From Pedobacter sp. PF22-3 (GTDB lineage: Bacteria > Bacteroidota > Bacteroidia > Sphingobacteriales > Sphingobacteriaceae): DNA of 64,000 nucleotides. The stretch lies in contig NZ_JAPIVP010000005.1 of the NCBI RefSeq assembly GCF_026239555.1, positions 62,001-126,000 on the forward strand, read 5' to 3'. Positions 1-8,337 of this stretch are shown piece by piece. The number at the start of each line of letters is the position of its first letter. Within the stretch, counting starts at the first letter, position 1. Below the pieces are notes generated by a model. That model had not been told where the DNA came from and did no database searches. It saw nothing but the letters and a program-made list of their open reading frames with translations. The translations under genes were made by a program, and so were the position numbers.

Positions 1-2043
1 TTTTGAGAAAGAAATTGAAATATCAGCATTCGTAGCTTTCCCCAAATTTTCAACAATGGTTGTTTGTGTTTCTCCTGGTGATGCATTTATTGAGAATCCG
101 ATCTTAGATCGATATTGTTCAATATTTGCATTAAAAATTAAACTCATAGAATCTGTTTTTTTTAAGTCGTATGTAAACTCTAGACGATCTTGTAACTCTG
201 CTTTTAATTTTGTGTTACCCTTTGAAAAGGAAATTATATCAAAAGAATTATTAGTCCCTGTTAATTGTAGAACGTTTGGATAATTTGTTTTTTTTAAATA
301 ATGAAATAACAGGTTTCTATCTTTAGTAATTTTATAGTCAAATACAAAGCTCGCGTCTAAATTCCAAAGCGCTTCTTTTCTACCTTCATCAAAGTCTCTA
401 AAATTTAACAATCCATTAACAGAACTTTCTAAGCTAAACTCATTAAAACGATTAAAAACCTTTATACCAGGAGAGAAATATTGGTAGTTCAATGCGTTTC
501 TTTTTTGGCTATTACTTAAAGAATCACTAAGCAGAATCTCTTGAAAATGTAGACTTTCATATTTATAATTCATTAGAAAACTAATGTATCCGCTTTCTGA
601 AAAAGGTTCGATAAAATAGCTATTATTTGCAAATTGCTTTTTAACTGCTTCCCTTTGTCCATCTACAAAGTACTTTATAGTTAAATTATTTGAATAATTA
701 TCAACTATATTTTCCTCATTGAATCTGTATTTATTAGTACCGAAAATTAATTCGTTATTAAATGACCTCCCTCTTTTTTTCGAAAATAATTTTTGGTATG
801 ATAAATTGCTTAAAATAGTTTCATTAACAGAACCAGAAGCTTTGTATAGATTTGAAATATTTAGGCTATTGTTTGAATTTACAAAATAATTCAGCGAGTC
901 TAATTTTTTGCTGTTTTCATAATCCAATGTTTGTGTAAATTTTAAAACATTTTGCGAGTCTATTTTGTAAATCATATTAACACTTGTCCCTTCAAATGAG
1001 AATGTCTTTATTTTGGAAGAATTAAATGTATTTGAAAATTGATTAAATTCTTCATCTTTCCGATAAGATTCTGATTTGAACTTTAATCGACTTATTTTGG
1101 GTTTTATGTAAACTGATAACTCAATTTTCCTATTGTAAAAGAGATTTCTGTAGCTTATTCTTGAACTGTAGTTTGATGTGTTATTACTGCTCGCAGAAAA
1201 ACTAATTTTTGGTTCTGAAAAACTGTCACCTACATTTAAATTATTGGAATTTAGATTTAATGATATCTGTTCATCCTTTTTATAGGTATAAAGATCAACT
1301 GTCCCGATATACCTCTTCAAAGTACCTATCCCTAAACTCGCATTACCAAATTTTCCCTTGTTAAACTTTTCTTTAAATTTCAAGTTTACTTTAACAGCTG
1401 GGTTTAGTAAAGTCGTATTAGTCAGAGAGTCGATATCTGTCTCTATTACTTCTATATTATTAAGGATAAGTGCTGGCAGATTTTTATAAATTTCTGTATT
1501 ATTTTTTCCAAAAAAATCACCTCCATTAACTAACAAATCAGTAACTGGCTTACCCTTATAGAATAACTTACCATTATTGTCTTTATAAAAGCCTATATTT
1601 TTCGAGAACAAATCATCAATCATTATATATCTCTCAAATTTTTTATCCGAGAAGTCAATATTTGTAGTATCTCGATACCTCTTTCTTTTTCTTATTAATA
1701 CCTCATTTAGATTAATCCCCTCTGGTTTTAATCTAAATTCCCCTAACTCGTTTTTTATACTTAGGCTAGTTAATTCCAACTTCGAACTAAAAGCGTGATA
1801 ATCCTTCATACTTACCTCAAGTAAATTCGAAACTAATAATAAATTGATAGGTATCTTAAATTTACCTAAACTGTCACTCACAAAATACCCTGTCTTTTTC
1901 TTATCAGAATATATTAAGATATTAGCGGTCTTAATCGGGTTACTCGTCACATCATCAATGACTATACCTGTGAGATACTTACCTTGGGAATAAGATCGAA
2001 AAAAAATGAGAGTTAAAAATATGACAACAATTAGTGCGCGCAT
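1..2043 (-). CDS. Outer-membrane beta-barrel receptor (TonB-dependent type), 3' end beyond the window
   Basis: An uninterrupted reading frame of 681 codons runs leftward from the ATG at 2041-2043 to the window edge. It begins with a signal peptide (MRALIVVIFLTLIFFRSYSQ). A carboxypeptidase-D-like regulatory domain follows (about residues 22-110, GKYLTGIVIDDVTSNPIKTA), then a plug-like part (GKPVTDLLVNGGDFFGKN). The rest is a long series of alternating polar/hydrophobic strands rich in Asn, Ser and Tyr, as in TonB-dependent beta-barrel proteins of Bacteroidota. Such proteins import large ligands across the outer membrane; the ligand cannot be told from the sequence. No SusD-like partner lies on the visible side. 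The gene looks more A+T-rich than its neighbours. The C terminus is missing only because the window ends. Confidence 0.8.
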   Translation of the reverse strand, partial: MRALIVVIFLTLIFFRSYSQGKYLTGIVIDDVTSNPIKTANILIYSDKKKTGYFVSDSLGKFKIPINLLLVSNLLEVSMKDYHAFSSKLELTSLSIKNELGEFRLKPEGINLNEVLIRKRKRYRDTTNIDFSDKKFERYIMIDDLFSKNIGFYKDNNGKLFYKGKPVTDLLVNGGDFFGKNNTEIYKNLPALILNNIEVIETDIDSLTNTTLLNPAVKVNLKFKEKFNKGKFGNASLGIGTLKRYIGTVDLYTYKKDEQISLNLNSNNLNVGDSFSEPKISFSASSNNTSNYSSRISYRNLFYNRKIELSVYIKPKISRLKFKSESYRKDEEFNQFSNTFNSSKIKTFSFEGTSVNMIYKIDSQNVLKFTQTLDYENSKKLDSLNYFVNSNNSLNISNLYKASGSVNETILSNLSYQKLFSKKRGRSFNNELIFGTNKYRFNEENIVDNYSNNLTIKYFVDGQREAVKKQFANNSYFIEPFSESGYISFLMNYKYESLHFQEILLSDSLSNSQKRNALNYQYFSPGIKVFNRFNEFSLESSVNGLLNFRDFDEGRKEALWNLDASFVFDYKITKDRNLLFHYLKKTNYPNVLQLTGTNNSFDIISFSKGNTKLKAELQDRLEFTYDLKKTDSMSLIFNANIEQYRSKIGFSINASPGETQTTIVENLGKATNADISISFSK

Positions 2044-2113
2044 CTTTTGATTTGAAACAAATATATTATTTAATACAAAACGAGACTCAATCTAATTTCT
2101 TAATTAATAAGCA

Positions 2114-2121
2114 TAAATTTG
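2114..2121 (+). promoter_or_regulatory. Candidate -7 promoter box for murF
   Basis: TAAATTTG matches the Bacteroidota sigma-factor box TAnnTTTG and lies 22 bases before the murF ATG. No clear -33 TTTG is seen at the usual spacing, so this is only a candidate. Confidence 0.35.
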
Positions 2122-2143
2122 TTGACCAACTCTTTCGATAAAC

Positions 2144-3445
2144 ATGATCACAACCGAAAAACTATACGATTACTACCTTAAAAACCCTGTTATTTCTACC
2201 GATACAAGAAACATTACACCCGGTTGTATCTTTTTTGCCTTAAAGGGTGATCTATTTAATGCCAACGCATTTGCTACCCAGGCCATAGAAAAAGGGGCAG
2301 CATTTGCCGTAATTGATGAAGAAAAATATGCACAAGACGATAAATTTTTATTGGTTGAAGATGTACTCAGTAGCTTACAGGATCTGGCCCGTAATCACCG
2401 GAAGCAACTCAACATCCCGGTAATCGGTTTAACGGGCAGTAACGGAAAAACCACGAGCAAAGAACTGGTAAATGCTGTTTTAACCGAACGGTATAAAACC
2501 TTTGCCACCTTTGGTAATTTAAACAATCATATCGGTGTTCCTCTATCTGTATTATCCATTACCGATGATGTTCAGGTTGCGGTAATTGAAATGGGTGCCA
2601 ACCACCAAAAGGAAATAGAACTGCTTTGTACCATCGCACAGCCTACCCATGGCATCATTACCAATGTAGGCATGGCGCATTTAGATGGATTTGGTGGTTT
2701 TGAAGGTGTAAAAAAGGGTAAGGCCGAGCTTTACGCCTATTTAAAAGAAACTCATGGATACACTTTTATCAATAGGGACAATCCTAATTTACTTGAAATG
2801 AGTATGGCAGCAGGCTTAAATAAGCTCATTTATTATGGCACCGAAAATGGGAATACCATTAAAGGAGAACTAAAAAGCAGCGATCCTTTCATCGAAGTAA
2901 ACTGGACCAATCATGAAGTTACATCATCAGTAAAAACCAATCTAACCGGAAGTTATAATTTTGAAAACATCCTGGCAGCAATCTGCATAGGAGACTTTTT
3001 CGACATGAGCCCTGAAGAGATCAACGCCGGTTTATCAAAATACAAGCCGAAAAACAATCGTTCGCAACTCACCAAAACTGAAAAAAATACGGTAATCTGC
3101 GATTTCTATAATGCCAATCCAAGCAGCATGGCTGCGGCTTTGAAAAACCTCTCCGTAATATCGGCTGATAAAAAGACAGCTATTTTGGGCGACATGTTTG
3201 AATTAGGCCCTGAATCACATGATCAACACGAATTGATAGTAAAACAGGCCAATGAAAGTGGTTTAGATCAAATCATTTTTATCGGGAAGGATTTCCATAC
3301 ATTTAAAGACAGTTTTAAAGGCATATTTTTCGAAACGCCTGCCGAAGCTGCTCAATACTTACAAGAAAACTTAGTTCAGGATCATTTAGTATTACTCAAA
3401 GGCTCGCGAGGAATGAAACTGGAAAGCCTGTTGCAATATTTGTAG
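2144..3445 (+). CDS. murF: UDP-N-acetylmuramoyl-tripeptide--D-alanyl-D-alanine ligase
   Basis: MurF catalyses the last cytoplasmic step of peptidoglycan precursor synthesis, joining D-Ala-D-Ala to the UDP-MurNAc-tripeptide with ATP. The 433-residue length is normal. The N-terminal substrate-binding domain contains DTRNITPGCIFFALKG (about 20-35). The ATP-binding P-loop GLTGSNGKTT lies at 95-104 with Lys102. The central domain has the Mur-ligase segments EMGANH and TNVGMAHLDGFG. The C-terminal domain has FYNANPSSM and GDMFELG, which are typical of MurF rather than MurC/D/E. It stands alone on the plus strand between minus-strand genes, outside the usual dcw cluster, and has its own promoter box just upstream. 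Confidence 0.97.
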   Translation: MITTEKLYDYYLKNPVISTDTRNITPGCIFFALKGDLFNANAFATQAIEKGAAFAVIDEEKYAQDDKFLLVEDVLSSLQDLARNHRKQLNIPVIGLTGSNGKTTSKELVNAVLTERYKTFATFGNLNNHIGVPLSVLSITDDVQVAVIEMGANHQKEIELLCTIAQPTHGIITNVGMAHLDGFGGFEGVKKGKAELYAYLKETHGYTFINRDNPNLLEMSMAAGLNKLIYYGTENGNTIKGELKSSDPFIEVNWTNHEVTSSVKTNLTGSYNFENILAAICIGDFFDMSPEEINAGLSKYKPKNNRSQLTKTEKNTVICDFYNANPSSMAAALKNLSVISADKKTAILGDMFELGPESHDQHELIVKQANESGLDQIIFIGKDFHTFKDSFKGIFFETPAEAAQYLQENLVQDHLVLLKGSRGMKLESLLQYL

Positions 3446-3470
3446 GGTATGCATAGCCTAATGCGCTTTA

Positions 3471-3953
3471 CTATTCTACCAACAACCCAACATCGCTTAC
3501 TTCCAAAAGTGGATTATCGCGCATATTCTGCTCAATTTCAATCTCAAATTTGCCATTTCGCGGAAAATGATAGCTGGTTAACATTGGCAGGGTATAGCTA
3601 AATACATTTCCCGAACCGCTACCCAGCCATTCGCCATCATTTTTGGCCAATTTATATTGATAGCGTTTGGTTACCACTTTTTTACCATCTTTAAAATGAG
3701 CCAGGATAAAAATATTGGCATATTTATAATTGGCGGTATGTCTTAACTTAAAATAAATATTATAGCCTTTGGTGTTATCTTTAATGTCAAATGTTGTAGA
3801 AATGTGGTTACGGTAAGTCCACCTGCGGTCGGCAATTTCTATATTACTATCAACTACACTGTCAGTACAGCCTGCAAATAGCGTAACCATCCATAAAAAG
3901 GCAAGCAAAATGATTCGCCTTTTATTCAGCAGCAGGTTTATTTTCTGAGCCAT
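3471..3953 (-). CDS. gldH: Gliding motility lipoprotein GldH
   Basis: A 160-residue lipoprotein. A basic N terminus (KRR) is followed by a hydrophobic stretch and the lipobox LFAGC (Cys about 29). The mature part starts DSVVDSNIEIADRRWTYRN and contains strands typical of GldH (FDIKDNTKGYNIYFKLRHTANYKYANIFI). In Flavobacterium johnsoniae GldH is one of the lipoproteins needed for gliding, but homologues are common in non-gliding Bacteroidota, so motility is not proven here. The start overlaps the end of the upstream RicT-like gene by 32 bases in another frame, which implies translational coupling. The linkage gldH-PSP1 gene-holB is one I know from Bacteroidota genomes. Confidence 0.88.
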   Translation of the reverse strand: MAQKINLLLNKRRIILLAFLWMVTLFAGCTDSVVDSNIEIADRRWTYRNHISTTFDIKDNTKGYNIYFKLRHTANYKYANIFILAHFKDGKKVVTKRYQYKLAKNDGEWLGSGSGNVFSYTLPMLTSYHFPRNGKFEIEIEQNMRDNPLLEVSDVGLLVE

Positions 3954-5460
3954 TATTATTGTTTCGGCGATTATTGTTTTTCCTACGGTTATTTCTGTTC
4001 TTATTTTTGCTCTGCTCTGGCCTGGTACCTTCTACAGTAACATTTCCTTCGGCCTTAACTTCAGGTTTTGGTCCTTGCGGTTGCTTCGGTTTGTTATTTT
4101 GAGGCCTTGGTCCATTAACATGCTGTGGTTTTGCTACCGCCTGTTGAGGCTTTTGACCCGCATTTTGTTGTGGCTTTGCTCCGTTAGGCTGTTGTTTTCC
4201 GCTTTGTTGCGCTTTCTGTACACCTTGTTGAGGCTGCTGAGGCTTGTTATTAGGGCCGGCATTTTTCTCTCCTGCAGGAATTCTTTCTCTTTTATTCTGG
4301 TTATTATTTCGGTTATTTTTCTGGTTGCTGTTTCTGCTCTGGTTATTTTTACCGCGAGAACGTTCGTCAAGGCGGGTTAAACTATCCTGACCCACTACAT
4401 TTTCGTAATCAAAAGATTTTTCGACTATAACCGGCGCGGCAATCTGAACGGCTTCTTCTTTTAAGTTAGGCGCTTTTTTACCTGCCTTATTCATCGCCAT
4501 GATCTCTTTTACGCGTGCGGCTTTAACCGGGATCCAGTTTTCGTCACCCTGATAGCTAAACCACATGATTTTTTTGAAAATATCGGTTTTCTGGTGACGG
4601 GCATAACCAGCTTCAGTATCCAGGTTTTCAATTCTATCAGGAATATCTTTTAAAGCATCCAGATAAGTATCCAGCTCATAGTTTAGGCAGCATTTTAATT
4701 TACCGCACTGCCCCGCAAGCTTTAAAGTATTTAATGATAAATTTTGATATCGGGCCGCAGCCGTAGATACCGTTTTGAAATTGGTTAACCAGGTAGAGCA
4801 GCATAATTCGCGACCACAAGAACCGATTCCACCTAAACGGCCAGCTTCCTGACGCATTCCAATCTGGCGCATTTCAATCCGGATCCGGAAACTTTCTGCC
4901 ATCTTTTTAATCAGCTCGCGAAAATCTACACGTCCATCAGCAGTATAAAAAAAAGTAGCTTTAGTTTTATCGGCCTGATAATCCACATCGCTGATTTTCA
5001 TCTGCAGACGGAGATCAAGTGCCAGTTTACGCGCTTTATGCATGGTTTCCCATTCCATCCCTTTGGCGGCATTCCATTTCTCCACATCAGCTTCGGTAGC
5101 CTTACGGTATATTTTTTTGGTTACCTGATCAAGCGTGGTTTTGCGGCGTTTCATTTGGATCCGCACCAGCTCGCCCGTAAGCGAAACATGTCCTACATCA
5201 AAACCACCAGTTGGCCCTTCAACGGCAACAAGTTCTCCAATTTCGAGGTAAATGTTATCGTTATTGAGGAAAAACTCTTTACGAGAGCCTTTAAATTTGA
5301 TTTCGGTAACCTGAAAAGGTTTATAATTAGAAGGCATATCTAAATTAGACAGCCAATCGTGAACTTCCATTGTTTGGCAACCACCGGTGCCGCATGAGCC
5401 ATTACTTTTGCATCCATTAGGGGTGCAACCACCACCTGTTGAACAACTTCCACATCCCAT
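3922..5460 (-). CDS. PSP1-domain protein, RicT/YaaT family, with Cys-rich head and low-complexity tail
   Basis: 512 residues. The central part (about 45-270) is a PSP1 domain with the conserved cysteine groups CGRELCC (215-221) and CGKLKCC (252-258). In Bacillus subtilis RicT (YaaT) such a protein joins RicA and RicF in an Fe-S-containing complex affecting RNA processing and phosphorelay. The first 28 residues hold six cysteines (3, 6, 12, 17, 23, 28) spaced by Gly/Ser, possibly an extra metal or cluster site. From about residue 370 to the end the chain is Asn/Gln/Pro/Lys-rich low complexity with a basic GNNRRKN-like finish, possibly disordered and RNA-binding. Two bases separate it from the holB start codon region, and it overlaps gldH. 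Family assignment is firm; the role in this organism is inferred. Confidence 0.85.
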   Translation of the reverse strand: MGCGSCSTGGGCTPNGCKSNGSCGTGGCQTMEVHDWLSNLDMPSNYKPFQVTEIKFKGSRKEFFLNNDNIYLEIGELVAVEGPTGGFDVGHVSLTGELVRIQMKRRKTTLDQVTKKIYRKATEADVEKWNAAKGMEWETMHKARKLALDLRLQMKISDVDYQADKTKATFFYTADGRVDFRELIKKMAESFRIRIEMRQIGMRQEAGRLGGIGSCGRELCCSTWLTNFKTVSTAAARYQNLSLNTLKLAGQCGKLKCCLNYELDTYLDALKDIPDRIENLDTEAGYARHQKTDIFKKIMWFSYQGDENWIPVKAARVKEIMAMNKAGKKAPNLKEEAVQIAAPVIVEKSFDYENVVGQDSLTRLDERSRGKNNQSRNSNQKNNRNNNQNKRERIPAGEKNAGPNNKPQQPQQGVQKAQQSGKQQPNGAKPQQNAGQKPQQAVAKPQHVNGPRPQNNKPKQPQGPKPEVKAEGNVTVEGTRPEQSKNKNRNNRRKNNNRRNNNNGSENKPAAE

Positions 5461-5461
5461 A

Positions 5462-6619
5462 TTAATTATATATATATTGAGTCCCCGAAGGGAGCGTTTT
5501 AAACTTGATAATTTTTACCAATTGTAAAGATACATCTAAAAACAGAATTTTCGGGTTTGCGTTTCTTTCAATGTGGTAATGTGCCTTTTCCAGTTCGCCG
5601 ATTATAGCCTCTGCCATAGGTAAGGTAAGTACGTGTGTACTGAGTTTTTTCGCGGTTTCGAAGGTTAGGGGAGGTAATTTCACCAATTCTTCGGCACCAC
5701 TTAAAATTAAACAGCATTCGCGTAAATAATTTACGCCATATTTTAAAAAATTCTTCTGGTTTTCTCTTCCCCACTTCGCGGCCTCGTCGGTAAACTCGAT
5801 CAGATCGGGAACTTTGTTACCAAAACCCATCCTCAGCCAGGCCGTAAATGTACCCGAACTATCACTTTGCGTATCGGCGGCTAGTGCCTTTGCTTCAATT
5901 AAATTTCCATCGGCCAAAAAGGAATAATCAACAGCCTGATGCTCCGTTAATCCGCTGGCATTTAATAAATATCCGGTTACCTCTTCTGATGAAAGCTTCG
6001 GAATCTTCACAATTTGCGTTCTGGATAAAATGGTGGTTAAAATCTGATCCTGACTTTGTGCTATTAAAATAAATAATGTATTTGCAGGCGGTTCTTCAAT
6101 TAATTTTAATAAGGCATTTCCAGCTTTATCCAGGTATTCGGGAAGCCACATAATCAAAACCTTGGTTTCCGCTTCGAAGGCCTTATAACTTAGTTTTTTA
6201 ATAATGTCGTGGCACTCGGCAATGTTGATATTGGCCTGTTTATTGGCCGCATCGAGTTTGGAGCGCCAGATATCCATATCAAAATAAGGATCCTGCAGTA
6301 ACATACCCCGCCATTCTTCCAATACATCTACAGCGGTTTTTACACTTGCCGAGGCAAAAAAAGGATAGGAAAAATGCAGATCAGGATGAATTAAACGTTC
6401 GTATTTTCTACAGCTCGAACATTCGCCACAACTATCATTTTCGCCTTTATTAAGGCAATTGATGTATTGTGCATAGGCAATAGCCAAGGCTACAGCCCCT
6501 GAACCAGCAGGCGATAAAAATAGCTGCGCATGGCTAATGCGGTTTTCCTTAACCGTCTGCACCAATTGTTGCTTCACTCTTTCTTGTCCGATGATTTCTT
6601 TAAACTGCATTTGGTGCAA
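5462..6619 (-). CDS. holB: DNA polymerase III subunit delta'
   Basis: Subunit of the clamp loader that places the sliding clamp on DNA. It starts MHQMQFKEIIGQERVKQQL, the standard opening of delta'/tau AAA+ proteins; an internal ATG three codons on is an alternative start. A zinc-binding group has Cys 55, 64, 67 and 70. WLPEYLDKAGNALLKLIEEP and the FILIAQSQDQILTTILSRTQ segment (sensor 1 / SRC-like) are typical. The Walker A position reads SPAGSGAVA, lacking the Lys-Thr needed for ATP binding, as expected for a delta' subunit that does not hydrolyse ATP. The 385-residue length is usual for Bacteroidota. It is followed directly by the RicT-like gene in the same direction. Confidence 0.9.
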   Translation of the reverse strand: MHQMQFKEIIGQERVKQQLVQTVKENRISHAQLFLSPAGSGAVALAIAYAQYINCLNKGENDSCGECSSCRKYERLIHPDLHFSYPFFASASVKTAVDVLEEWRGMLLQDPYFDMDIWRSKLDAANKQANINIAECHDIIKKLSYKAFEAETKVLIMWLPEYLDKAGNALLKLIEEPPANTLFILIAQSQDQILTTILSRTQIVKIPKLSSEEVTGYLLNASGLTEHQAVDYSFLADGNLIEAKALAADTQSDSSGTFTAWLRMGFGNKVPDLIEFTDEAAKWGRENQKNFLKYGVNYLRECCLILSGAEELVKLPPLTFETAKKLSTHVLTLPMAEAIIGELEKAHYHIERNANPKILFLDVSLQLVKIIKFKTLPSGTQYIYN

Positions 6620-6762
6620 AATAAGAAATAGATATGAGATTCACACATTCGTCATCACGTTCTTACTTTTGAAACACACTTTTGATGTTGTAGAAACCTC
6701 CGGATTTTATGTTGACGGAATCGTTTCAATAGATTTTTTCAGTTAATTGATGTGCTCACATT

Positions 6763-6862
6763 ATTTTGAAAAGCAAGGCCTTGTGCGTTTCGGTTCCGAA
6801 AGTCCTGCTATCCCTCCAAGTCCTCACTGCGCTCCGGGCTTTTCGTTCTATCAGGTTTATTT
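6763..6862 (-). repeat. Dispersed ~100-bp intergenic element, copy 1
   Basis: Read on the minus strand it begins AAATAAACCTGATAGAACG and contains AAAGCCCGGAGCG, GGACTTGGAGGGATAGCAGG and a terminal GCCTTGCTTTTCAAAA. The same order of blocks (AACCTGAT, AGCAGG, TTTGCTTTnCAAAAAA) recurs at 6941-7038 and 41368-41480, and in weaker form at 18176-18276. Confidence 0.7.
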
Positions 6863-6940
6863 AACTAAAATCAGTAATTCTTGGGAAACATTAAATAGCG
6901 CACTACGCAACATTACCCAACCGCACCGGTCTGCATCAAC

Positions 6941-7038
6941 TAAACCTGATGGGAGCGGGCATCCCGATTTTTCATCGGGATAAAGCATACAGCAGGGCCG
7001 TATATACCAAAGTACCACAGGTTTTGCTTTCCAAAAAA
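6941..7038 (+). repeat. Dispersed ~100-bp intergenic element, copy 2
   Basis: Starts TAAACCTGATGGGAGCGGG, contains the small hairpin ATCCCGATTTTTCATCGGGAT, then ACAGCAGGG and CCACAGGTTTTGCTTTCCAAAAAA. It is oriented opposite to copy 1 and shares the hairpin CCCGATTTTTCATCGGGA with copy 3 at 41368. Confidence 0.7.
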
Positions 7039-7094
7039 CAGAAAATAGATTTTTTAGTCAATACAAACATGTTACCAAGGCATTACCACTTAGG

Positions 7095-7125
7095 TTTACC
7101 TATTATTTCAAAAACCTTACCTTTG
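7095..7125 (+). promoter_or_regulatory. Candidate Bacteroidota promoter for ruvX
   Basis: TTTA at 7095-7098, a 19-base spacer and TACCTTTG at 7118-7125 match the pattern TTTG-N19-TAnnTTTG with one mismatch. It lies 53 bases before the ruvX ATG. Confidence 0.5.
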
Positions 7126-7178
7126 GCTTTTATTTTTTTAAATGGTGCTAAACGCTTTACACCAAACGCTTAACATTT

Positions 7179-7595
7179 ATGGCACGAATCCTCGCATTTG
7201 ATTATGGAACAAAACGCATCGGCATTGCGGTAACCGATCCTTTGCAGATTATTGCAACAGGCCTGGATACGGTACATCCTAAAGATGTGATCGAATATGT
7301 TAAAAAATACATGCTTAAAGAGCAGGTTGAGGCCTTTGTATTGGGCGATCCTAAACAAATGAATGGTTCTCCATCTGATTCGGCACAACATGTAAAAGGT
7401 TTTGCCACGCTGTTGAAAAAATCATTTCCCGATATCCCAAGGCATTGGGTTGATGAACGTTTTACTTCTAAACTGGCCCATCAGGCCATTATGCAAAGTG
7501 GCTTAAAAAAAATGGACAGAAGAGATAAAGACCGGGTTGACACCATTGCTGCAACCATCATTCTACAATATTTTATGGAAAGTAACCGTTTATAA
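7179..7595 (+). CDS. ruvX: Holliday junction resolvase-like protein RuvX (YqgF)
   Basis: 138 residues, the normal length of the RuvX/YqgF family, an RNase H-fold nuclease linked in other bacteria to pre-16S rRNA 5' processing. The first strand MARILAFDYGTKRIGIAVTD carries the catalytic Asp8. LGDPKQMNG, VDERFTSKLAHQAI (second acidic residue) and the final DRVDTIAATIILQYFME (third acidic site) are all present. The gene is followed after 7 bases by the O-methyltransferase start, so the two are probably co-transcribed. Confidence 0.95.
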   Translation: MARILAFDYGTKRIGIAVTDPLQIIATGLDTVHPKDVIEYVKKYMLKEQVEAFVLGDPKQMNGSPSDSAQHVKGFATLLKKSFPDIPRHWVDERFTSKLAHQAIMQSGLKKMDRRDKDRVDTIAATIILQYFMESNRL

Positions 7596-7602
7596 CCAAC
7601 AA

Positions 7603-8238
7603 ATGAGCCTAATAAACGACGATTTACAGGATTTACTAATTGCCTATTGCGAGCCTGAAAGCGAGTTGCTACAACAGATAGACCGCGAAACAAACCTTAA
7701 AGTTTTAATGCCACGCATGCTTTCTGGCCACTATCAAGGCCGGGTATTGAGTATGCTCAGCAAAATGGTTTCCCCCAAAAGGATTTTAGAAATTGGCACT
7801 TTTACTGGTTATGCTACTTTATGCCTTGCCGAAGGATTAACCAAAGATGGCCTGTTATATACGCTGGATATTAATGAGGAACTGGAAGACATGGTTCGCC
7901 GCAACTTCGCCAAATCAGCCTATAATGATCAGATCAGGTACATCCTTGGTGATGCTACTACTACGATTTCAGGTTTAGATGAAGTTTTCGACATTATTTT
8001 CATCGATGCAGATAAGAAAAACAACGGTACCTATTATGATCTGATTTTTGACCGTGTTCGCCCTGGCGGGATTATCATTGTTGATAATGTTTTATGGAGT
8101 GGAAAAGTACTTCAAGAGAAACAGGATAAAGACACCAGAAATATCACTAGTTTTAATGATAAAATAGCTGCAGATGAACGCGTTGAGAAATTGATTTTAC
8201 CTGTGCGGGATGGTTTGTTTGTGATCAGGAAAAAATAA
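7603..8238 (+). CDS. Class I SAM-dependent O-methyltransferase
   Basis: The ATG at 7603 is chosen because an upstream in-frame start would lie inside ruvX. The 211-residue protein belongs to the catechol/caffeoyl-CoA O-methyltransferase family (Methyltransf_3). The SAM-binding motif I is ILEIGTFTGYATLCLAEGL. Motif II includes YTLDINEEL, the metal-binding acidic motif is DIIFIDADKKN, and PGGIIIVDNVLWSG is the second metal-ligand region. These enzymes methylate catechols or similar hydroxyl acceptors with a divalent metal; the substrate here is unknown. It sits 7 bases after ruvX. An inverted repeat of the CGTCAT type follows 2 bases after the stop. Confidence 0.9.
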   Translation: MSLINDDLQDLLIAYCEPESELLQQIDRETNLKVLMPRMLSGHYQGRVLSMLSKMVSPKRILEIGTFTGYATLCLAEGLTKDGLLYTLDINEELEDMVRRNFAKSAYNDQIRYILGDATTTISGLDEVFDIIFIDADKKNNGTYYDLIFDRVRPGGIIIVDNVLWSGKVLQEKQDKDTRNITSFNDKIAADERVEKLILPVRDGLFVIRKK

Positions 8239-8240
8239 AT

Positions 8241-8323
8241 CGTCATTGCGAGGAACGAAGCAATCCTACAACGATCGCTGGTCAAACCAATGCATTAAGA
8301 TTGCTTCGTGCCTCGCAATGACG
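8241..8323. repeat. Long inverted repeat (CGTCATTGCGAGG type)
   Basis: The left arm CGTCATTGCGAGGAACGAAG is matched by the right arm CTTCGTGCCTCGCAATGACG, with about 35 bases between the innermost arms (AGCAATC / GATTGCT). It fills almost the whole gap between the methyltransferase and the next gene. Similar CGTCAT-bounded palindromes with different inner sequences occur at 14027 and 32365. Confidence 0.8.
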
Positions 8324-8337
8324 GAAATATAAAAACC

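Larger units (their letters stand above)
6620..7117. other. Intergenic region of about 500 bases: repeats, no gene
   Basis: No convincing coding sequence is seen. Open frames at 6747-6983 and 6949-7173 run through repeat sequence and have no family resemblance. The region holds two head-to-head copies of a dispersed ~100-bp element (6763-6862 leftward, 6941-7038 rightward). Between them is a stretch of about 78 bases. The ruvX promoter follows. Confidence 0.7.

Noticed and set aside
1..2043. The left-edge receptor as a broken gene
   Set aside because: The frame is open for all 681 codons to the window edge; truncation is due to the window only.
4075..4380. A hydrophobic 101-codon frame antisense to the RicT-like gene
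   Set aside because: It is the complement of the Asn/Gln/Lys-rich low-complexity tail, which produces false Leu/Phe-rich frames.
5462..6619. holB as a pseudogene because of the broken Walker A motif
   Set aside because: Loss of the Lys-Thr is normal in delta' subunits, and the frame and zinc cysteines are intact.
6747..7173. Two plus-strand open frames of about 75 codons each (6747-6983 and 6949-7173)
   Set aside because: They cover the dispersed repeat copies and the ruvX promoter, and the proteins lack any family feature.
8308..8337. An upstream GTG start for the LysM protein
   Set aside because: It falls inside the CGTCAT-type inverted repeat and would put ten unrelated residues before the signal peptide.
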